Below, piece after piece: positions 34,023 to 44,012 of a stretch of 64,000 bases of DNA. Under the pieces are notes generated by a model. It was not told where the DNA came from and ran no database searches. It saw only the letters and a list, made by a program, of their open reading frames with translations. Position 1 is the stretch's first letter. Every line of letters starts with the position of its first letter. The stretch comes from Hyphomicrobiales bacterium (GTDB lineage: Bacteria > Pseudomonadota > Alphaproteobacteria > Rhizobiales > Rhizobiaceae). The stretch spans positions 89,723-153,722 of the forward strand of contig UCKM01000011.1 in NCBI GenBank assembly GCA_900473175.1, read 5' to 3'. Both the position numbers and the translations under genes were made by a program.

Positions 34023-35105
34023 CTATTGTGGGGGCGGCAAGGAGGGCTCGTTTTGCCGTTCCCCCTCCGTCATCCAGGCATCGAGCAGCGTATAGGCGAC
34101 TGCGAGCAAGGTCGGGCCCACGAATATGCCCAGGATTCCGAACGAGATCAGGCCGCCGATGACACCGGCAAAGATGAGCAACAATGGCAGGTCTGCGCCC
34201 TTGCGGATCAGGAACGGACGCAGGAACCCGTCCATCGTGCCGGCGATGATTGTAAACAGCAGGAGAACGGTCGCCCATAGGGTATCGCCGCTGTAATACA
34301 TCCAGAAAACCGCAGGTATCAGAACAAGGCCGGGCCCGATCTGCATCAGGCAAAGCACGAAGATCAGCGCCGTCAGCACGCCTGCAAATGGAATGCCGAC
34401 TATCAGGAGGCCGATGGCGCTTACTGCGGTCTGTGCCACAGCGGTGACGACAACGCCGAGCGCAACGCCGCGGATGGCCTGGCCGACGAGCCGTACCGCC
34501 ATTTCGCCACGATCTCCCGCGAGCCGGCGACCAAAACGTATGGCGGTGGTCGCTCCTTTTTCTCCCTTCGCGTACATGATGGCGGCTATCGCGGTCGTCA
34601 GAAGGAATTCGAGGAACACGCTGCCAAGGCTACCGGCCGCGGTTGCGAACCATTGTGCGAAGGAACCGGCATAGGGTCGCAATCTTGGTGCAAGTTCATT
34701 CACGCCGAGCGTGGCGAGTCTTTCCCAACTATCGCTCAGGCGTTGACCGACCAGCGGTACATCGCTCAACCATGTCGGAGGCTGCGGCAGCTTGAGCGTA
34801 AGGCCGATGCGAATGTAATCGGTAATCCGGTCCATATTGTCCATGATCAGACTGATCGCCAGCGCGAACGGAACGATAAGAACAAGCAGAAGTATAATTG
34901 TCATGATGAAAACGGCGATGCTGCGGCGGTTGCCGGTGTGATGCTGCACCCAGAGCATGAGTGGCCATGTCGCAATGACCAATGTCAGCGCCCAGATGAT
35001 CGCGGCAAGAAATGGCAGCAGGATCCAGATCGAACTGACGAGAAGGCCGCCGATGAACAAGACGGCGAGCGTCACTCGGGTAATGTCCTGGCGCGGCGGA
35101 AGCAT
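34023..35105 (-). CDS. AI-2E transporter/PerM family membrane protein
   Basis: 360 residues with about eight membrane helices and the family C-terminal motifs (FAGVIGGLISFGILGIFVGPTLLAVAYTLL). Members include the E. coli TqsA AI-2 exporter, Na+/H+ antiporters and uncharacterised permeases; the substrate cannot be assigned. The ATG at 35105 is chosen because GAGGG lies six bases upstream; a TTG at 35144 without a ribosome site is the alternative. It ends 21 bases from aspD (convergent). Confidence 0.9.
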   Translation of the reverse strand: MLPPRQDITRVTLAVLFIGGLLVSSIWILLPFLAAIIWALTLVIATWPLMLWVQHHTGNRRSIAVFIMTIILLLVLIVPFALAISLIMDNMDRITDYIRIGLTLKLPQPPTWLSDVPLVGQRLSDSWERLATLGVNELAPRLRPYAGSFAQWFATAAGSLGSVFLEFLLTTAIAAIMYAKGEKGATTAIRFGRRLAGDRGEMAVRLVGQAIRGVALGVVVTAVAQTAVSAIGLLIVGIPFAGVLTALIFVLCLMQIGPGLVLIPAVFWMYYSGDTLWATVLLLFTIIAGTMDGFLRPFLIRKGADLPLLLIFAGVIGGLISFGILGIFVGPTLLAVAYTLLDAWMTEGERQNEPSLPPPQ

Positions 35106-35242
35106 GTAGGCCCTCAGGGATGCCGGAATCTGAATTGGGATCAACGTGAAGTTGCCGCTGATTGATGATACTTTGCGTCAATACTGCCGGCGTTACTAGC
35201 CTTCATGAGTGCAAAACTCACTAATCCATTTCGGAGGAAGAC

Positions 35243-35653
35243 ATGGACAAGATTCGAGGCGCAGTTTTAACAGTGTTTTTAATTTCACTTGCAACGGGCG
35301 GTGCACAAGCGGCCACGATAAGGGAGCTGCAGGGTGCCTGGGCGATGAAAGGCAGCAAATGCGAAGAGATTTTCAGGAAGGTTGGCAAGAAGGTTGAGTT
35401 CAAGGACCGGATCGCTTCGACTTCAACCGGACTGCTGTTCACGGGCAACAAGGTCGCCGGACCGATGGCGGTCTGCACTGTCACGCAGGTCCGCAAGAAA
35501 TCGTCACATCTTTCGGCGCAGTTATCATGCGAGACGTCGATGATTATCGAAGAACTTTCCGTGGGCTTTGATCTTCCCAGTCCGTCGGAACTCAAGCGCT
35601 TCGATCCCTTCGGCGATAACACGTATGTTACTTACCAAAAGTGCAATTTGTAG
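35243..35653 (+). CDS. Small secreted protein, unknown function
   Basis: 136 residues with a Sec signal peptide (IRGAVLTVFLISLATGGAQA, cleavage before ATIRELQ). The mature part has four Cys (KGSKCEEIF, MAVCTV, QLSCET, YQKCNL), which may form two disulfides, and a small beta-rich fold is likely. GGAGGA seven bases before the ATG supports the start. No family recognised. Confidence 0.8.
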   Translation: MDKIRGAVLTVFLISLATGGAQAATIRELQGAWAMKGSKCEEIFRKVGKKVEFKDRIASTSTGLLFTGNKVAGPMAVCTVTQVRKKSSHLSAQLSCETSMIIEELSVGFDLPSPSELKRFDPFGDNTYVTYQKCNL

Positions 35654-35827
35654 TTGCCGAGTGACTTCCGTTAAATGCCGAATGGGTGTGGCGGCAGGGC
35701 GACAGTATCGACTCCCCAATGGTGGTATAGCTTATTTGATGTAGTTGGGGTGGCGCACCATCCACGGGAGTTGCAGTATTCCCGAGTTCGAATGCTGCCG
35801 AATGCATCTGTTGGATAGGGGGATCGC

Positions 35828-36925
35828 ATGGGTATTCGAACGTTTCTTCTCATCTCGGCCGGGGTAATTTATGCGTCCTCGGCGGCGCGTGCCGCCGATG
35901 CCGTGGTTGTCGCCGAGCCGGAGCCGGTCGAGTATGTCCGGGTCTGCGATGCCTATGGTGCCGGGTTCTTTTATATTCCAGGCACCGAGACCTGCTTCAA
36001 GTTCAACGGGTACCTGCGCTTCGAGGTTTCCGGCGGGGATAATGTGTTTACGGGCGGCCCCGTCGGCGCTGGTGGAAATGATACCTGGCGTGTGCGGACT
36101 CGCGCCGAAGTCCGTTTTGACGCGCGTTCCGAAACAGAACTTGGGACGCTGCGGTCGTTCATTGACACCCGTTTTCAGAACACCAACAGCGACGATGCCG
36201 GAGGCACGCTGCATCAGGCGTTTATCGAACTTGGCGGGTTCCAGATCGGCGTCAACGACGTCCTCTTCGGCTCCTGGCTCGGCTATGCCGGCACGATCAT
36301 CCAGGACGATGTGATCCAGTATGGCTCCGACAGCATCTCCAGCAATCAGATCAGCTACACCTTCAAGGGCGGTAACGGCTTTTCCGCCATTATCGCCGCC
36401 GAACAGGGCATGGTATTCAACGGCTATGACTATGTCATCGACGATTACATGCCGCATGTCCTTGCCGGCGCGAAATATCAACAGCAATGGGGCCAGATCG
36501 CCGCGGTCGTCGGCTATGATTCCGTGCAGGATGCCGTCGGTGTCAAGGCGCGCCTCGACGTGAGCCTGACCGATGCAATATCGGCGTGGATCATGGCGGG
36601 CTATCAGTCCGACTATGATTCAGATTCCTTCATCACGAACCAGAACAAAAACTGGTACGGCTTGTGGGAAGGCGATTGGGCCGGCTGGGGCGGCTTTGCC
36701 ATCAAGGTAACGGACAAGGCCACGATCAATGCCCAGGCAGCCTATGAGGAACAGGGAACCTGGGCGCTCGCCCTCAATGTCAACTACGAGATTGTACCCG
36801 GCTTTATCGTCAGGCCGGAAATCGACTACACCAAGTTTGGCGGCGACCGGAAGGACGTGGCGGAGAGCGACTTCGGCGAGGATGATGCGCTCGGCGGCAT
36901 CATCCGCTTCCAGCGTAACTTCTAG
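35828..36925 (+). CDS. Outer-membrane porin, Brucella Omp2b type
   Basis: 365 residues forming a predicted 16-stranded barrel. The signal peptide ends about SSAARAADA. The mature start VCDAYGAGFFYIPGTETCFKFNGYLRFEV is a signature of rhizobial porins of the Omp2a/2b family, with the paired Cys of the first strand. The protein ends with Phe (RFQRNF), the usual last residue for barrel insertion. AGGGGGA precedes the ATG. It is a general diffusion porin. In Brucella there are two nearly identical copies; only one is seen here. Confidence 0.94.
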   Translation: MGIRTFLLISAGVIYASSAARAADAVVVAEPEPVEYVRVCDAYGAGFFYIPGTETCFKFNGYLRFEVSGGDNVFTGGPVGAGGNDTWRVRTRAEVRFDARSETELGTLRSFIDTRFQNTNSDDAGGTLHQAFIELGGFQIGVNDVLFGSWLGYAGTIIQDDVIQYGSDSISSNQISYTFKGGNGFSAIIAAEQGMVFNGYDYVIDDYMPHVLAGAKYQQQWGQIAAVVGYDSVQDAVGVKARLDVSLTDAISAWIMAGYQSDYDSDSFITNQNKNWYGLWEGDWAGWGGFAIKVTDKATINAQAAYEEQGTWALALNVNYEIVPGFIVRPEIDYTKFGGDRKDVAESDFGEDDALGGIIRFQRNF

Positions 36926-36967
36926 GAGCCTCGCCGCCGCCATCCAGGGTCTTCCCGCCAGCAGGCT

Positions 36968-37441
36968 TCAGCTGCCGGGATTCGAGCCCCAGTTCAAGAA
37001 GAAGCCGACGTCGCCCGGCATGCCGTTGGGGAAGCTGATGATCATTGCTTTGAGCTTGAAACCCTGTGGCTTGCCGAATTTCTGGTAACGATCGTAGAAC
37101 GCCTTCGCCTTGCCCTGAAGCGTATCGGGCCAGCTCTTGTCGCCGCTATTGATTGCGCGTCCGCTGTCTGAACAGAGGTCCGACGAGAAACTGTAGACCA
37201 TTGCCTCGAATTTGCCGTTCTGGACTGCGGCTGCCACGAGCCGGCGCACAGCCAGAATGTCGGCTTCGCCCACTTCATTCTTGAGAAAATCTGCGGCGAA
37301 ATCCGCAACCTTCTGTTCTTGAATGGCTTTTGCTTTCTCTTGCTTCTTTCTTTCCTCCATCTCACGTTTGATGACTTCCTGGCGAAGCTCCGTGGCGCTG
37401 GGGGGCATCGCGTTCATGTCCAATTCTTTCTTCTCTGACAT
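36968..37441 (-). CDS. Hypothetical cytoplasmic protein with charged helix
   Basis: 157 residues. The first 60 are a strongly charged helix (EVIKREMEERKKQEKAKAIQ), possibly a coiled coil. The rest is a compact domain (ADILAVRRLVAAAVQNGKFEAMVYSFSSDLC and FKLKAMIISFPNGMPGDVGFFLNWG). No signal peptide. It ends convergent with the porin gene. Not recognised. Confidence 0.75.
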   Translation of the reverse strand: MSEKKELDMNAMPPSATELRQEVIKREMEERKKQEKAKAIQEQKVADFAADFLKNEVGEADILAVRRLVAAAVQNGKFEAMVYSFSSDLCSDSGRAINSGDKSWPDTLQGKAKAFYDRYQKFGKPQGFKLKAMIISFPNGMPGDVGFFLNWGSNPGS

Positions 37442-37486
37442 CTGTTTGATCCACTTCGTCTACAGTCCGCATGCCAATGTTGGCAC

Positions 37487-38311
37487 TCACAGCACATTCG
37501 GAACTATGTTCAAGGTTGCTTCGGAATCGGTGTAGTCATCGGGTCGCTTTTGGCGCTTGCCGAGATCGGGTGCTTCAAACTTGACCCTCTCATAGGGAAT
37601 CGATTTGAGGATGTGGGAAATACAATTGATCCGGGCGCGCTCCTTGTCATCGGATGGCACAATCCACCAGGGCGCATGCTGGGTGTCGGTCATCCGCAAC
37701 ATCTCGTCATAGGCGCGCGTATAATCCCACCACCGCTGATAGGAAGTCACGTCCATTGGACTGAGTTTCCATTGTCGCAAGGGGTCATCGATGCGGCGGC
37801 GAAAACGGCGCTCCTGTTCTTCCTCGCTGACGGTGAGAAAATACTTCAAGAGAACAATGCCGCTCTCGACGATTGCCGCCTCAAACCGAGGTGCAAGCTC
37901 AAGAAAGCGTCGGGCCTTCTTTTCGGTACAAAAGCCCATGACCCGATCGACACCGGCGCGGTTGTACCAACTCCTGTCGAAGATCACGACTTCGCCCGCA
38001 GCGGGCAGATAGCCGATATACCGCTGCATGAAGATTTGCGATTTTTCCCGGTCGCTTGGCGCGGGGAGTGCGATAACGCGAAAGACGCGCGGGCTCACAC
38101 GTTCGGTGATCCTTTTGATCATGCCGCCCTTTCCGGCTGCATCCCTGCCTTCAAACAGGATCACGATACGGGCTCCCGATTTCTTCACCCACGCCTGTAA
38201 ATGCGCAAGCTCGATCTGAAGCTTCTTCATTTCCTTGTCGTAGCGGTCCTTGAAATCCTTTCTGTTACCGTCTTCATCCGTGGTACCCGGCTTGCTATTG
38301 TGCTTGTTCAT
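37487..38311 (-). CDS. ppk2: Polyphosphate kinase 2
   Basis: PPK2 transfers phosphate between polyphosphate and nucleotides, mainly making ATP or GTP from the diphosphate. The 274 residues carry Walker A EGRDAAGKGG (54-63), the lid region and Walker B VIFDRSWYNRAGVDRVMGF (about 109-126). It also has the WKLSPMDVTSYQRWWDY motif. The start at 38311 has a full-strength GGGAGGTGA seven bases upstream; upstream residues in the frame come from the end of sulP. Four bases separate it from the sulP stop, so the two are cotranscribed. Single-domain class. Confidence 0.95.
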   Translation of the reverse strand: MNKHNSKPGTTDEDGNRKDFKDRYDKEMKKLQIELAHLQAWVKKSGARIVILFEGRDAAGKGGMIKRITERVSPRVFRVIALPAPSDREKSQIFMQRYIGYLPAAGEVVIFDRSWYNRAGVDRVMGFCTEKKARRFLELAPRFEAAIVESGIVLLKYFLTVSEEEQERRFRRRIDDPLRQWKLSPMDVTSYQRWWDYTRAYDEMLRMTDTQHAPWWIVPSDDKERARINCISHILKSIPYERVKFEAPDLGKRQKRPDDYTDSEATLNIVPNVL

Positions 38312-38315
38312 CGCT

Positions 38316-40064
38316 TCACCTCCCCACTTGGGCTCGATCCGCCGTCGGCCCTCGTTTCTCTTGTGAGTGCGCTTGCTCTTCGCCCGCGCCAAAAGCGCGA
38401 ACTGCGTCTTCCGAATCTTCGAAGACATACTGTGTGCCAATGCGTTCGATCACACCGCCGCGTTCAAGGATTGCCTTCACCTCAGCGTGGAGCTCGGCCA
38501 GACCGAGCCGCATGCCCTTTGCAGCAAGGTCCGCTCCAACCGCGTCGAGCATCGCTGCCGCCGTGCTGTCAATCTGGACGATCGCGCTTGCGTCGATGAC
38601 GAACCAGCGGGTTCCCGCGGGGAGCCTGCTGGCAGTCTTTCTGACACGCTCACCAACGTAGTCGGCATTGAAAAACAGGACGCTACCCTGGATCATGTAG
38701 AGGGCGAGCCCGGGTATTTGAGCAGCCCCCGGCCAGCGATGTAATTTGTAGAGACCGTTGCGGCCATCGATGCGGCCGAGAAGCGCATCGCGGGGATACA
38801 TTGTCTTGTGCAAGAGATAGACCAGTGTCGCGGCAATAGCGATGACAACACCGTTCAGCACGCCAAAACTGATCGCCCCCCACATTGTAATCATCGAGAA
38901 GACGAACTCGGGTCGGCTGATCTGCCAAATGCGCCTCAATTCCCCCACATCGATCAAGCTGAGAGCTGCAGAGACGAGAATAGCTCCAAGTGCTGGTAGG
39001 GGGAGAATGCGGAGCGCCGGCCCAAGGTAGAGGAGTGTGGCTATCAGCGTTGCTGCTGATACGAGCCCGACGACCTGCGACTTCCCGCCCGCCGAGAATG
39101 CGATCGCCGTCCGGGAGTCCGACATACTGATCGGAAATGCGCCGAAAAGCCCGGCTGCGATATTCCCGGCGGATAATCCTATCAATTCCCTGTTGGCATC
39201 GACGCTCTCGCCCGAGCGGGCCGCGAAACTGCGGGTTGTAACTATGCCCGATCCGAAACTTACCAAAAAGACCGCCGCAGCACCGAGTATGGTCTTGTCC
39301 AGTGGGAGCGACAGGAAAGATGGAATGGAAAGGCTCGGGAGCTTAAACGGAATATCTCCGACGACGGCTACCCCCATTTGCGGAAGACTCAAGAGCCGCG
39401 AGAGAATTACCGAAATCACAACGACAAAAACCGGACCAGGAATGGGCAGACGCCACACTTTGACCGCTTGCAGGAGAGCAAACATGCTTACGGCGAGGAT
39501 CAGCGACGGCCAATGAATTGTCGCGCTCTTCTTGATGAGTTCTAATATTGGCGGAACAAGCCCATCCGATTGAATTGCGACTCCGGTGAGCCGGCCAAGC
39601 TGGCCGACCATGATCGATACGGAGATGCCAGCGAAGAAGCCGACGAGAATCGGACGGGACAGGAAGGTGGCGACAACCCCAAGGCGCAACAGTCGGGCTG
39701 CCAGGCAGATCCCCCCGACAACCAAGGCGACAACCGCCGCAATTGCGGCACGATCGACGGCTGCATCCGCCGGCATCGACGCCAGGATAGATGCCACTGC
39801 CGCAGCGAGGACAGTCATTGTCGCCGCATCCGGCCCAACGATCAGCACGCGCGACGGACCGAATAATGCATAGGCTATCGGTGCAGCAATACTCGCATAG
39901 AGGCCGGTTTCAAGAGGCAACCCCACGATTGCCGGATAAGCGATCGCACTTGGCAGTCCGACAGCGGCGACCGCAAGACCAGCCGAAATATCGCTTGCGA
40001 GCCAGCTAGCGCGGTAGTGTGTTAAACTTCTTAACAGCGGGAAGGGGAGCGTTTCGAGGGCCAT
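38316..40064 (-). CDS. SulP family anion transporter with STAS domain
   Basis: 582 residues. About 12-14 membrane segments contain the SulP N-terminal signature (LAVAAVGLPSAIAYPAIVGLPLETGLYASIAAP) and SFGSGIVTTRSFAARSGESVDANRELIGLSAGNIAAGLFGAFP. The C-terminal STAS domain (about 455-560) has DASAIVQIDSTAAAMLDAV. Members carry sulfate, bicarbonate, molybdate or dicarboxylates. It is the first gene of a sulP-ppk2 unit. The substrate is not decided by sequence alone. Confidence 0.92.
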   Translation of the reverse strand: MALETLPFPLLRSLTHYRASWLASDISAGLAVAAVGLPSAIAYPAIVGLPLETGLYASIAAPIAYALFGPSRVLIVGPDAATMTVLAAAVASILASMPADAAVDRAAIAAVVALVVGGICLAARLLRLGVVATFLSRPILVGFFAGISVSIMVGQLGRLTGVAIQSDGLVPPILELIKKSATIHWPSLILAVSMFALLQAVKVWRLPIPGPVFVVVISVILSRLLSLPQMGVAVVGDIPFKLPSLSIPSFLSLPLDKTILGAAAVFLVSFGSGIVTTRSFAARSGESVDANRELIGLSAGNIAAGLFGAFPISMSDSRTAIAFSAGGKSQVVGLVSAATLIATLLYLGPALRILPLPALGAILVSAALSLIDVGELRRIWQISRPEFVFSMITMWGAISFGVLNGVVIAIAATLVYLLHKTMYPRDALLGRIDGRNGLYKLHRWPGAAQIPGLALYMIQGSVLFFNADYVGERVRKTASRLPAGTRWFVIDASAIVQIDSTAAAMLDAVGADLAAKGMRLGLAELHAEVKAILERGGVIERIGTQYVFEDSEDAVRAFGAGEEQAHSQEKRGPTADRAQVGR

Positions 40065-40527
40065 CTTGTCAGCGCTCCCGGAAGATCAAGGCCATCCAAC
40101 CGCGCGCATGGGGGCAAAATTTCCGATGTTGAGATAGGCTGCCAAGGCCCACCTCCGCGATGACGACCTTCTGCACGCCCGATAAGCTCAACCCCGATGC
40201 AATATGCTCGACAAACACGGCCTTTTCTCCCCTGGCCGGGCGATAGTGCTGCCATGCTCCGAATAAATGTGCTCTGCTGCGATCCGAGATGCCCCGTTCA
40301 TGGCGTGACAAACACAATCGATTGTAGTTCCGCTGAAATACAAACACCTGTAGTGCAGCCGCCGCAGGGTGTATGTTGGCCGTCGCACGGCTGATCCTCG
40401 TGTATCTTACGCCCTTAAATGGTCGACAGGCAATGACGCAATGAGGCCGAGGAACGAGAGCGCCAAATCTTCAATCGATGTGAGCGTCCTAGGGGTAAGG
40501 ATGACCACATCAAGTAGGAAGACGGAC
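40065..40527. other. Intergenic region upstream of sulP and of the first Rap1a-like gene
   Basis: 463 bases between divergent genes. A perfect 12-bp palindrome ACAATCGATTGT lies at 40314-40325. Short frames on both strands have no ribosome sites or family features, and I support none. The promoters of both flanking genes must lie here. Confidence 0.5.
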
Positions 40528-40950
40528 ATGGTAAGTAGCTCACATATGAAGCAACTGCCGCATAGCGCCTCCGACGGAACTGCCGGACACCGTTCGATTA
40601 TTCGTGAGCGAAAGCTGATCGTGAAAATTGCCTTGATGATGGCTTTGGTTCAGCTGGCTTCGCCTGCCTACGGTCTTACTGCCCAGGAACTCCTACAAAC
40701 GGATAGGAAGTTTGCAATCGGCTATATCTTCGGCGCGATCGAATATCAGATTGGGGTGACGATCGGCAGAACCCTGGATCCCCGTCAGGAGAAAATCCGG
40801 AACTGCCTGATACACAAGAAGCTCATGTCGGAAGCGCTTTATGAAGCCGTGACCACGTTCATCAGAAACCATCCTGACACGCTGCCCCATGCCGCGGTTG
40901 CGGCAATCGTGCAAACTGAAAAGGAAATCTGCCCCGAAGCCGGTAATTGA
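40528..40950 (+). CDS. Secreted Rap1a/Tai-like immunity-fold protein (first of two)
   Basis: About 140 residues from the ATG at 40528, which has AGGAAG seven bases upstream. A long polar start is followed by a signal core (IVKIALMMALVQLASPAYG). A GTG at 40621 would give a normal short signal peptide but lacks a ribosome site; ATG at 40501 is also possible. The mature part fits the Rap1a pattern: FAIGYIFGAIE, one Cys, then ALYEAVTTFIRNHPDTLPHAAVAAIVQTEKEIC. Rap1a proteins neutralise type VI effectors in Serratia; no effector or T6SS gene is present here, so the role is open. Confidence 0.7.
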   Translation: MVSSSHMKQLPHSASDGTAGHRSIIRERKLIVKIALMMALVQLASPAYGLTAQELLQTDRKFAIGYIFGAIEYQIGVTIGRTLDPRQEKIRNCLIHKKLMSEALYEAVTTFIRNHPDTLPHAAVAAIVQTEKEICPEAGN

Positions 40951-40999
40951 CGCTCTAGCCTCTGCGATAAGCACAACTCGATGGGAAGTCGTATTCATC

Positions 41000-41347
41000 A
41001 TGAAGAATATCCTGTTCCGACCAAACAGCCTTTATGGATGCATTCTGCTTTGCGGTCTCTGCACGAGTCCGGGGTTCGCTCAAGACCAATCCTTCGCTCG
41101 ACTTCAGGAAATGTGTGGTGATACCAAGGATTTGCTCCATTACGGCTACTGCATTGGTTTCGCTGAAGCGATCGCCAATCAAGTCGCTCGCAAGAACCAG
41201 TCCTGTTCGCTGCTTCGAAGTTACCTCGATCGGGGCCCTGTCAACTTCAGTATTGCCGATGTTGTAAGTGATCTTGATCCTCACGAGTATCCCAAAGATG
41301 CCTACCAGGCATTGGAGAAATTCTTCAGCAACAAGGGCTGTTCCTGA
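41000..41347 (+). CDS. Secreted Rap1a/Tai-like immunity-fold protein (second of two)
   Basis: 115 residues with a signal peptide (MKNILFRPNSLYGCILLCGL, cleavage about GFA-QDQ). The mature part has the Rap1a plan: MCGDTKDLLHYGYCIGFAEAIANQV, a middle Cys, then DLDPHEYPKDAYQALEKFFSNKGC. It begins 49 bases after the first paralogue, so the two likely form a tandem unit. Sequence identity between them is low. Function is inferred only from fold-level motifs. Confidence 0.72.
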   Translation: MKNILFRPNSLYGCILLCGLCTSPGFAQDQSFARLQEMCGDTKDLLHYGYCIGFAEAIANQVARKNQSCSLLRSYLDRGPVNFSIADVVSDLDPHEYPKDAYQALEKFFSNKGCS

Positions 41348-41626
41348 TCGTGATGTGCATCGCACCTGTAGCGCAGTGACGGCTGACGAGGTGGAACTGA
41401 CCGATTCCAAAAGAGGTGGTGGACGTGTTGATTCTTGAACCGGCAACGCGCTGCCGCTGGGGGTTCGCCATAGGGCTTTGCGGCGCGACTATGCGGCACA
41501 CACTATAGGTGGGCAGCATCCATGAGGCCGACGGGATTAGTTCGACACCCGAGATACGACGATGACGAAACCGGCCGCGACATCGGAACAGCGGATCGAC
41601 CACTTCTTTTCAATGCTCGCCAGGAG

Positions 41627-42817
41627 TTAGGCTGCGACTTCCCGGATCGCTCGCGCAAAGACGGGCAAAGAGCGCTCCACCATGCCGTCGTTTGCAGTCA
41701 AACTGATCCGCAGACGTCCAGGCAATTGGGCGACGCTGCCGGGCAGCACCCAGACACCGTCAGTTGCAAGACGTGCCGCGAAGGCCATGTCGTCCGGTAT
41801 TGGGGAGCGAGGAATGAGATAGAAGGTCCCTTCAGGCACCGGCAGGTCGTATCCGGCTGCCCTCAAGCCTTCGACCATGCGATCGCGGCGCCGCGCGAGG
41901 GCTGCGACATCTATGCTGAGGGTCTCGAGATCAGGCAGTGCCCGCTGTAGGGTACGGCCGGCGAAAGCCCAACCGTGCGAAACCTGCGCCATGTCGACGG
42001 CCTCGCGCAGCCTTATGCGATCGGACTCGGGCATGTCCGCCCCCAGTGCAAGCCAGCCCAGGCGCTCGCCGGGCGCGAGCAACGTCTTGCCGAAGGAATA
42101 GGCGATCAGTGTGTGCGGGTAGCTCTCGGCCGGACTGATATGCGCATGGCCGTCAAACACCAGTCGCGCATAGGGCTCGTCGGCAAGGAGATAAATCACC
42201 TTGCCAAATCGTTCGGACGCGGCCGCGAGCTTGTCGGCGAGCGCGTCGAGTTGAGCGCGGGGAAAGATGCGGCCGGTCGGGTTGTGCGGCGTGTTGACCA
42301 CCACCACGCGGGTGCGCGGGGTGATCGCTGCCTCGATCCTTTCGAGATCGAGGTCATAGGTTCCGGGTGCCAGGTCGACGGCGACCGGTGTCCCTGCCGC
42401 GCCGCGAATCTGGGCACCATAGGCGAACCAGCCGGGACGCGGATAGATGACCTCTTCTCCCACCTCGAGCACGGCGAGCAGCGCAGCCGCTATTGCGCCG
42501 AACCCACCGGCGGTGATCGCAATGTCCTCTGGCTTGTAGTCCCGGCTTCGCGCCTGGCTGAGCGAACGGGCCACCGTTTCGCGCGCCAGCGCTTCGTACT
42601 TTTTATAACCGAACCAGTGCACGTCCAGTGGCTCGGCGTGGCGGATCAATGCATCGACAATTCCACGCAATGGCATTTCCTGCGGATTGCCGAACATGAA
42701 ATCGCAGGCATCGGGCCCCAAGCCGTCGCCCTCGAGGACGTTTCGCGCAAAATCCATGACCGTGCGCATTTCCTCGGTGACGGCAAGCATCCGGCTGGAC
42801 ACGGTGGCGATTGGCAT
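41627..42817 (-). CDS. Class I/II pyridoxal-phosphate aminotransferase
   Basis: 396 residues. Features of fold type I aminotransferases: GNPQEMPLRGIVDAL, ITAGGFGAIAAALLAVLEVGEEVIYPRPGW, NTPHNPTGRIF, LLADEPYARLVFDG, the PLP lysine in YSFGKTLLAPGERLGWLAL and the substrate Arg in GRLRISLT. GGGGGG precedes the ATG at 42817. The coding sequence is visibly more GC-rich than its neighbours, which fits acquisition from outside. The exact amino acid substrate is unknown. The flanks hold a Rap1a-like gene (convergent) and tRNA-Thr. Confidence 0.88.
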   Translation of the reverse strand: MPIATVSSRMLAVTEEMRTVMDFARNVLEGDGLGPDACDFMFGNPQEMPLRGIVDALIRHAEPLDVHWFGYKKYEALARETVARSLSQARSRDYKPEDIAITAGGFGAIAAALLAVLEVGEEVIYPRPGWFAYGAQIRGAAGTPVAVDLAPGTYDLDLERIEAAITPRTRVVVVNTPHNPTGRIFPRAQLDALADKLAAASERFGKVIYLLADEPYARLVFDGHAHISPAESYPHTLIAYSFGKTLLAPGERLGWLALGADMPESDRIRLREAVDMAQVSHGWAFAGRTLQRALPDLETLSIDVAALARRRDRMVEGLRAAGYDLPVPEGTFYLIPRSPIPDDMAFAARLATDGVWVLPGSVAQLPGRLRISLTANDGMVERSLPVFARAIREVAA

Positions 42818-43078
42818 GACGCACCCCCCTGCGGCAGGCGGCGCATGTCCCCTCGACGAAACCGCCACTTGCCTGCATTACCATTTTTGGTGGCTACGGT
42901 AAACGACGCGCACACAACCGTGGTAGGCCCAATGGCCGCTTTGGCCCATGAGCGGCCATAGTTGGCTCGCCCAAGGTGAAAACAGTCTCGGACGGTTCCG
43001 TCGAATATGACCGTAGTTTGAGCTGCGATCCTGCTTCTTTCAAAAAGCCGCTTTCTCGTCGTAAGTTTTTGAAATTGT

Positions 43079-43154
43079 TGGTGCCGCTTGCGTGACTCGA
43101 ACACGCGACCCCATCATTACGAATGATGTGCTCTACCGACTGAGCTAAAGCGGC
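43079..43154 (-). tRNA. tRNA-Thr (anticodon CGT)
   Basis: All arms fold: acceptor GCCGCTT/AAGCGGC, D arm GCTC/GAGC, anticodon stem CATCA/TGATG with loop TTCGTAA, T arm GCGTG/CACGC with TTCGAGT loop. The anticodon CGT reads ACG. The 3' CCA is encoded in the DNA. Length 76. Confidence 0.97.
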
Positions 43155-43440
43155 AGGGAAGCAACTTCCCGATCCTTGAAATCGGTATCTGATGATTGCG
43201 CCCAAGGATGACGCGCCTGATACCTTCATTGCGCGGCGATTGCAAGCCTTGAGATCACGCATTTGGTACAACCCGAAAAATGGGCATTAGCCACACACGC
43301 ATCAATTACGCGTGCCGCGCGAGCGCGTTAGAATTTTTCTATTTTGACGATAGACAAGCGCGCTGGAGCGATTAATCTCTGATCAAGCACATGCGGCCCG
43401 AAGAGGCCCGTGCGTCGAGTCAACGGTCTGGGAGGAACCT

Positions 43441-43929
<489 letters not shown>

Positions 43930-44012
43930 TCAATCTGGGTTTCAGTCTGGCAGCGGGTTCAGAGGCGCCAATTATCCTCTAGGCGAGCCGTCTGCGACAG
44001 GGAGAAGTAGCC

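Noticed and set aside
40069..40347. 92-codon minus-strand frame upstream of sulP
   Set aside because: Sequence is Arg/His/Cys-rich and non-protein-like, without a start signal.
43300..43345. GC-rich repeat then T-run, like a terminator, before coxS
   Set aside because: No gene on that strand ends upstream of it, and pairing of CGCG blocks is weak.
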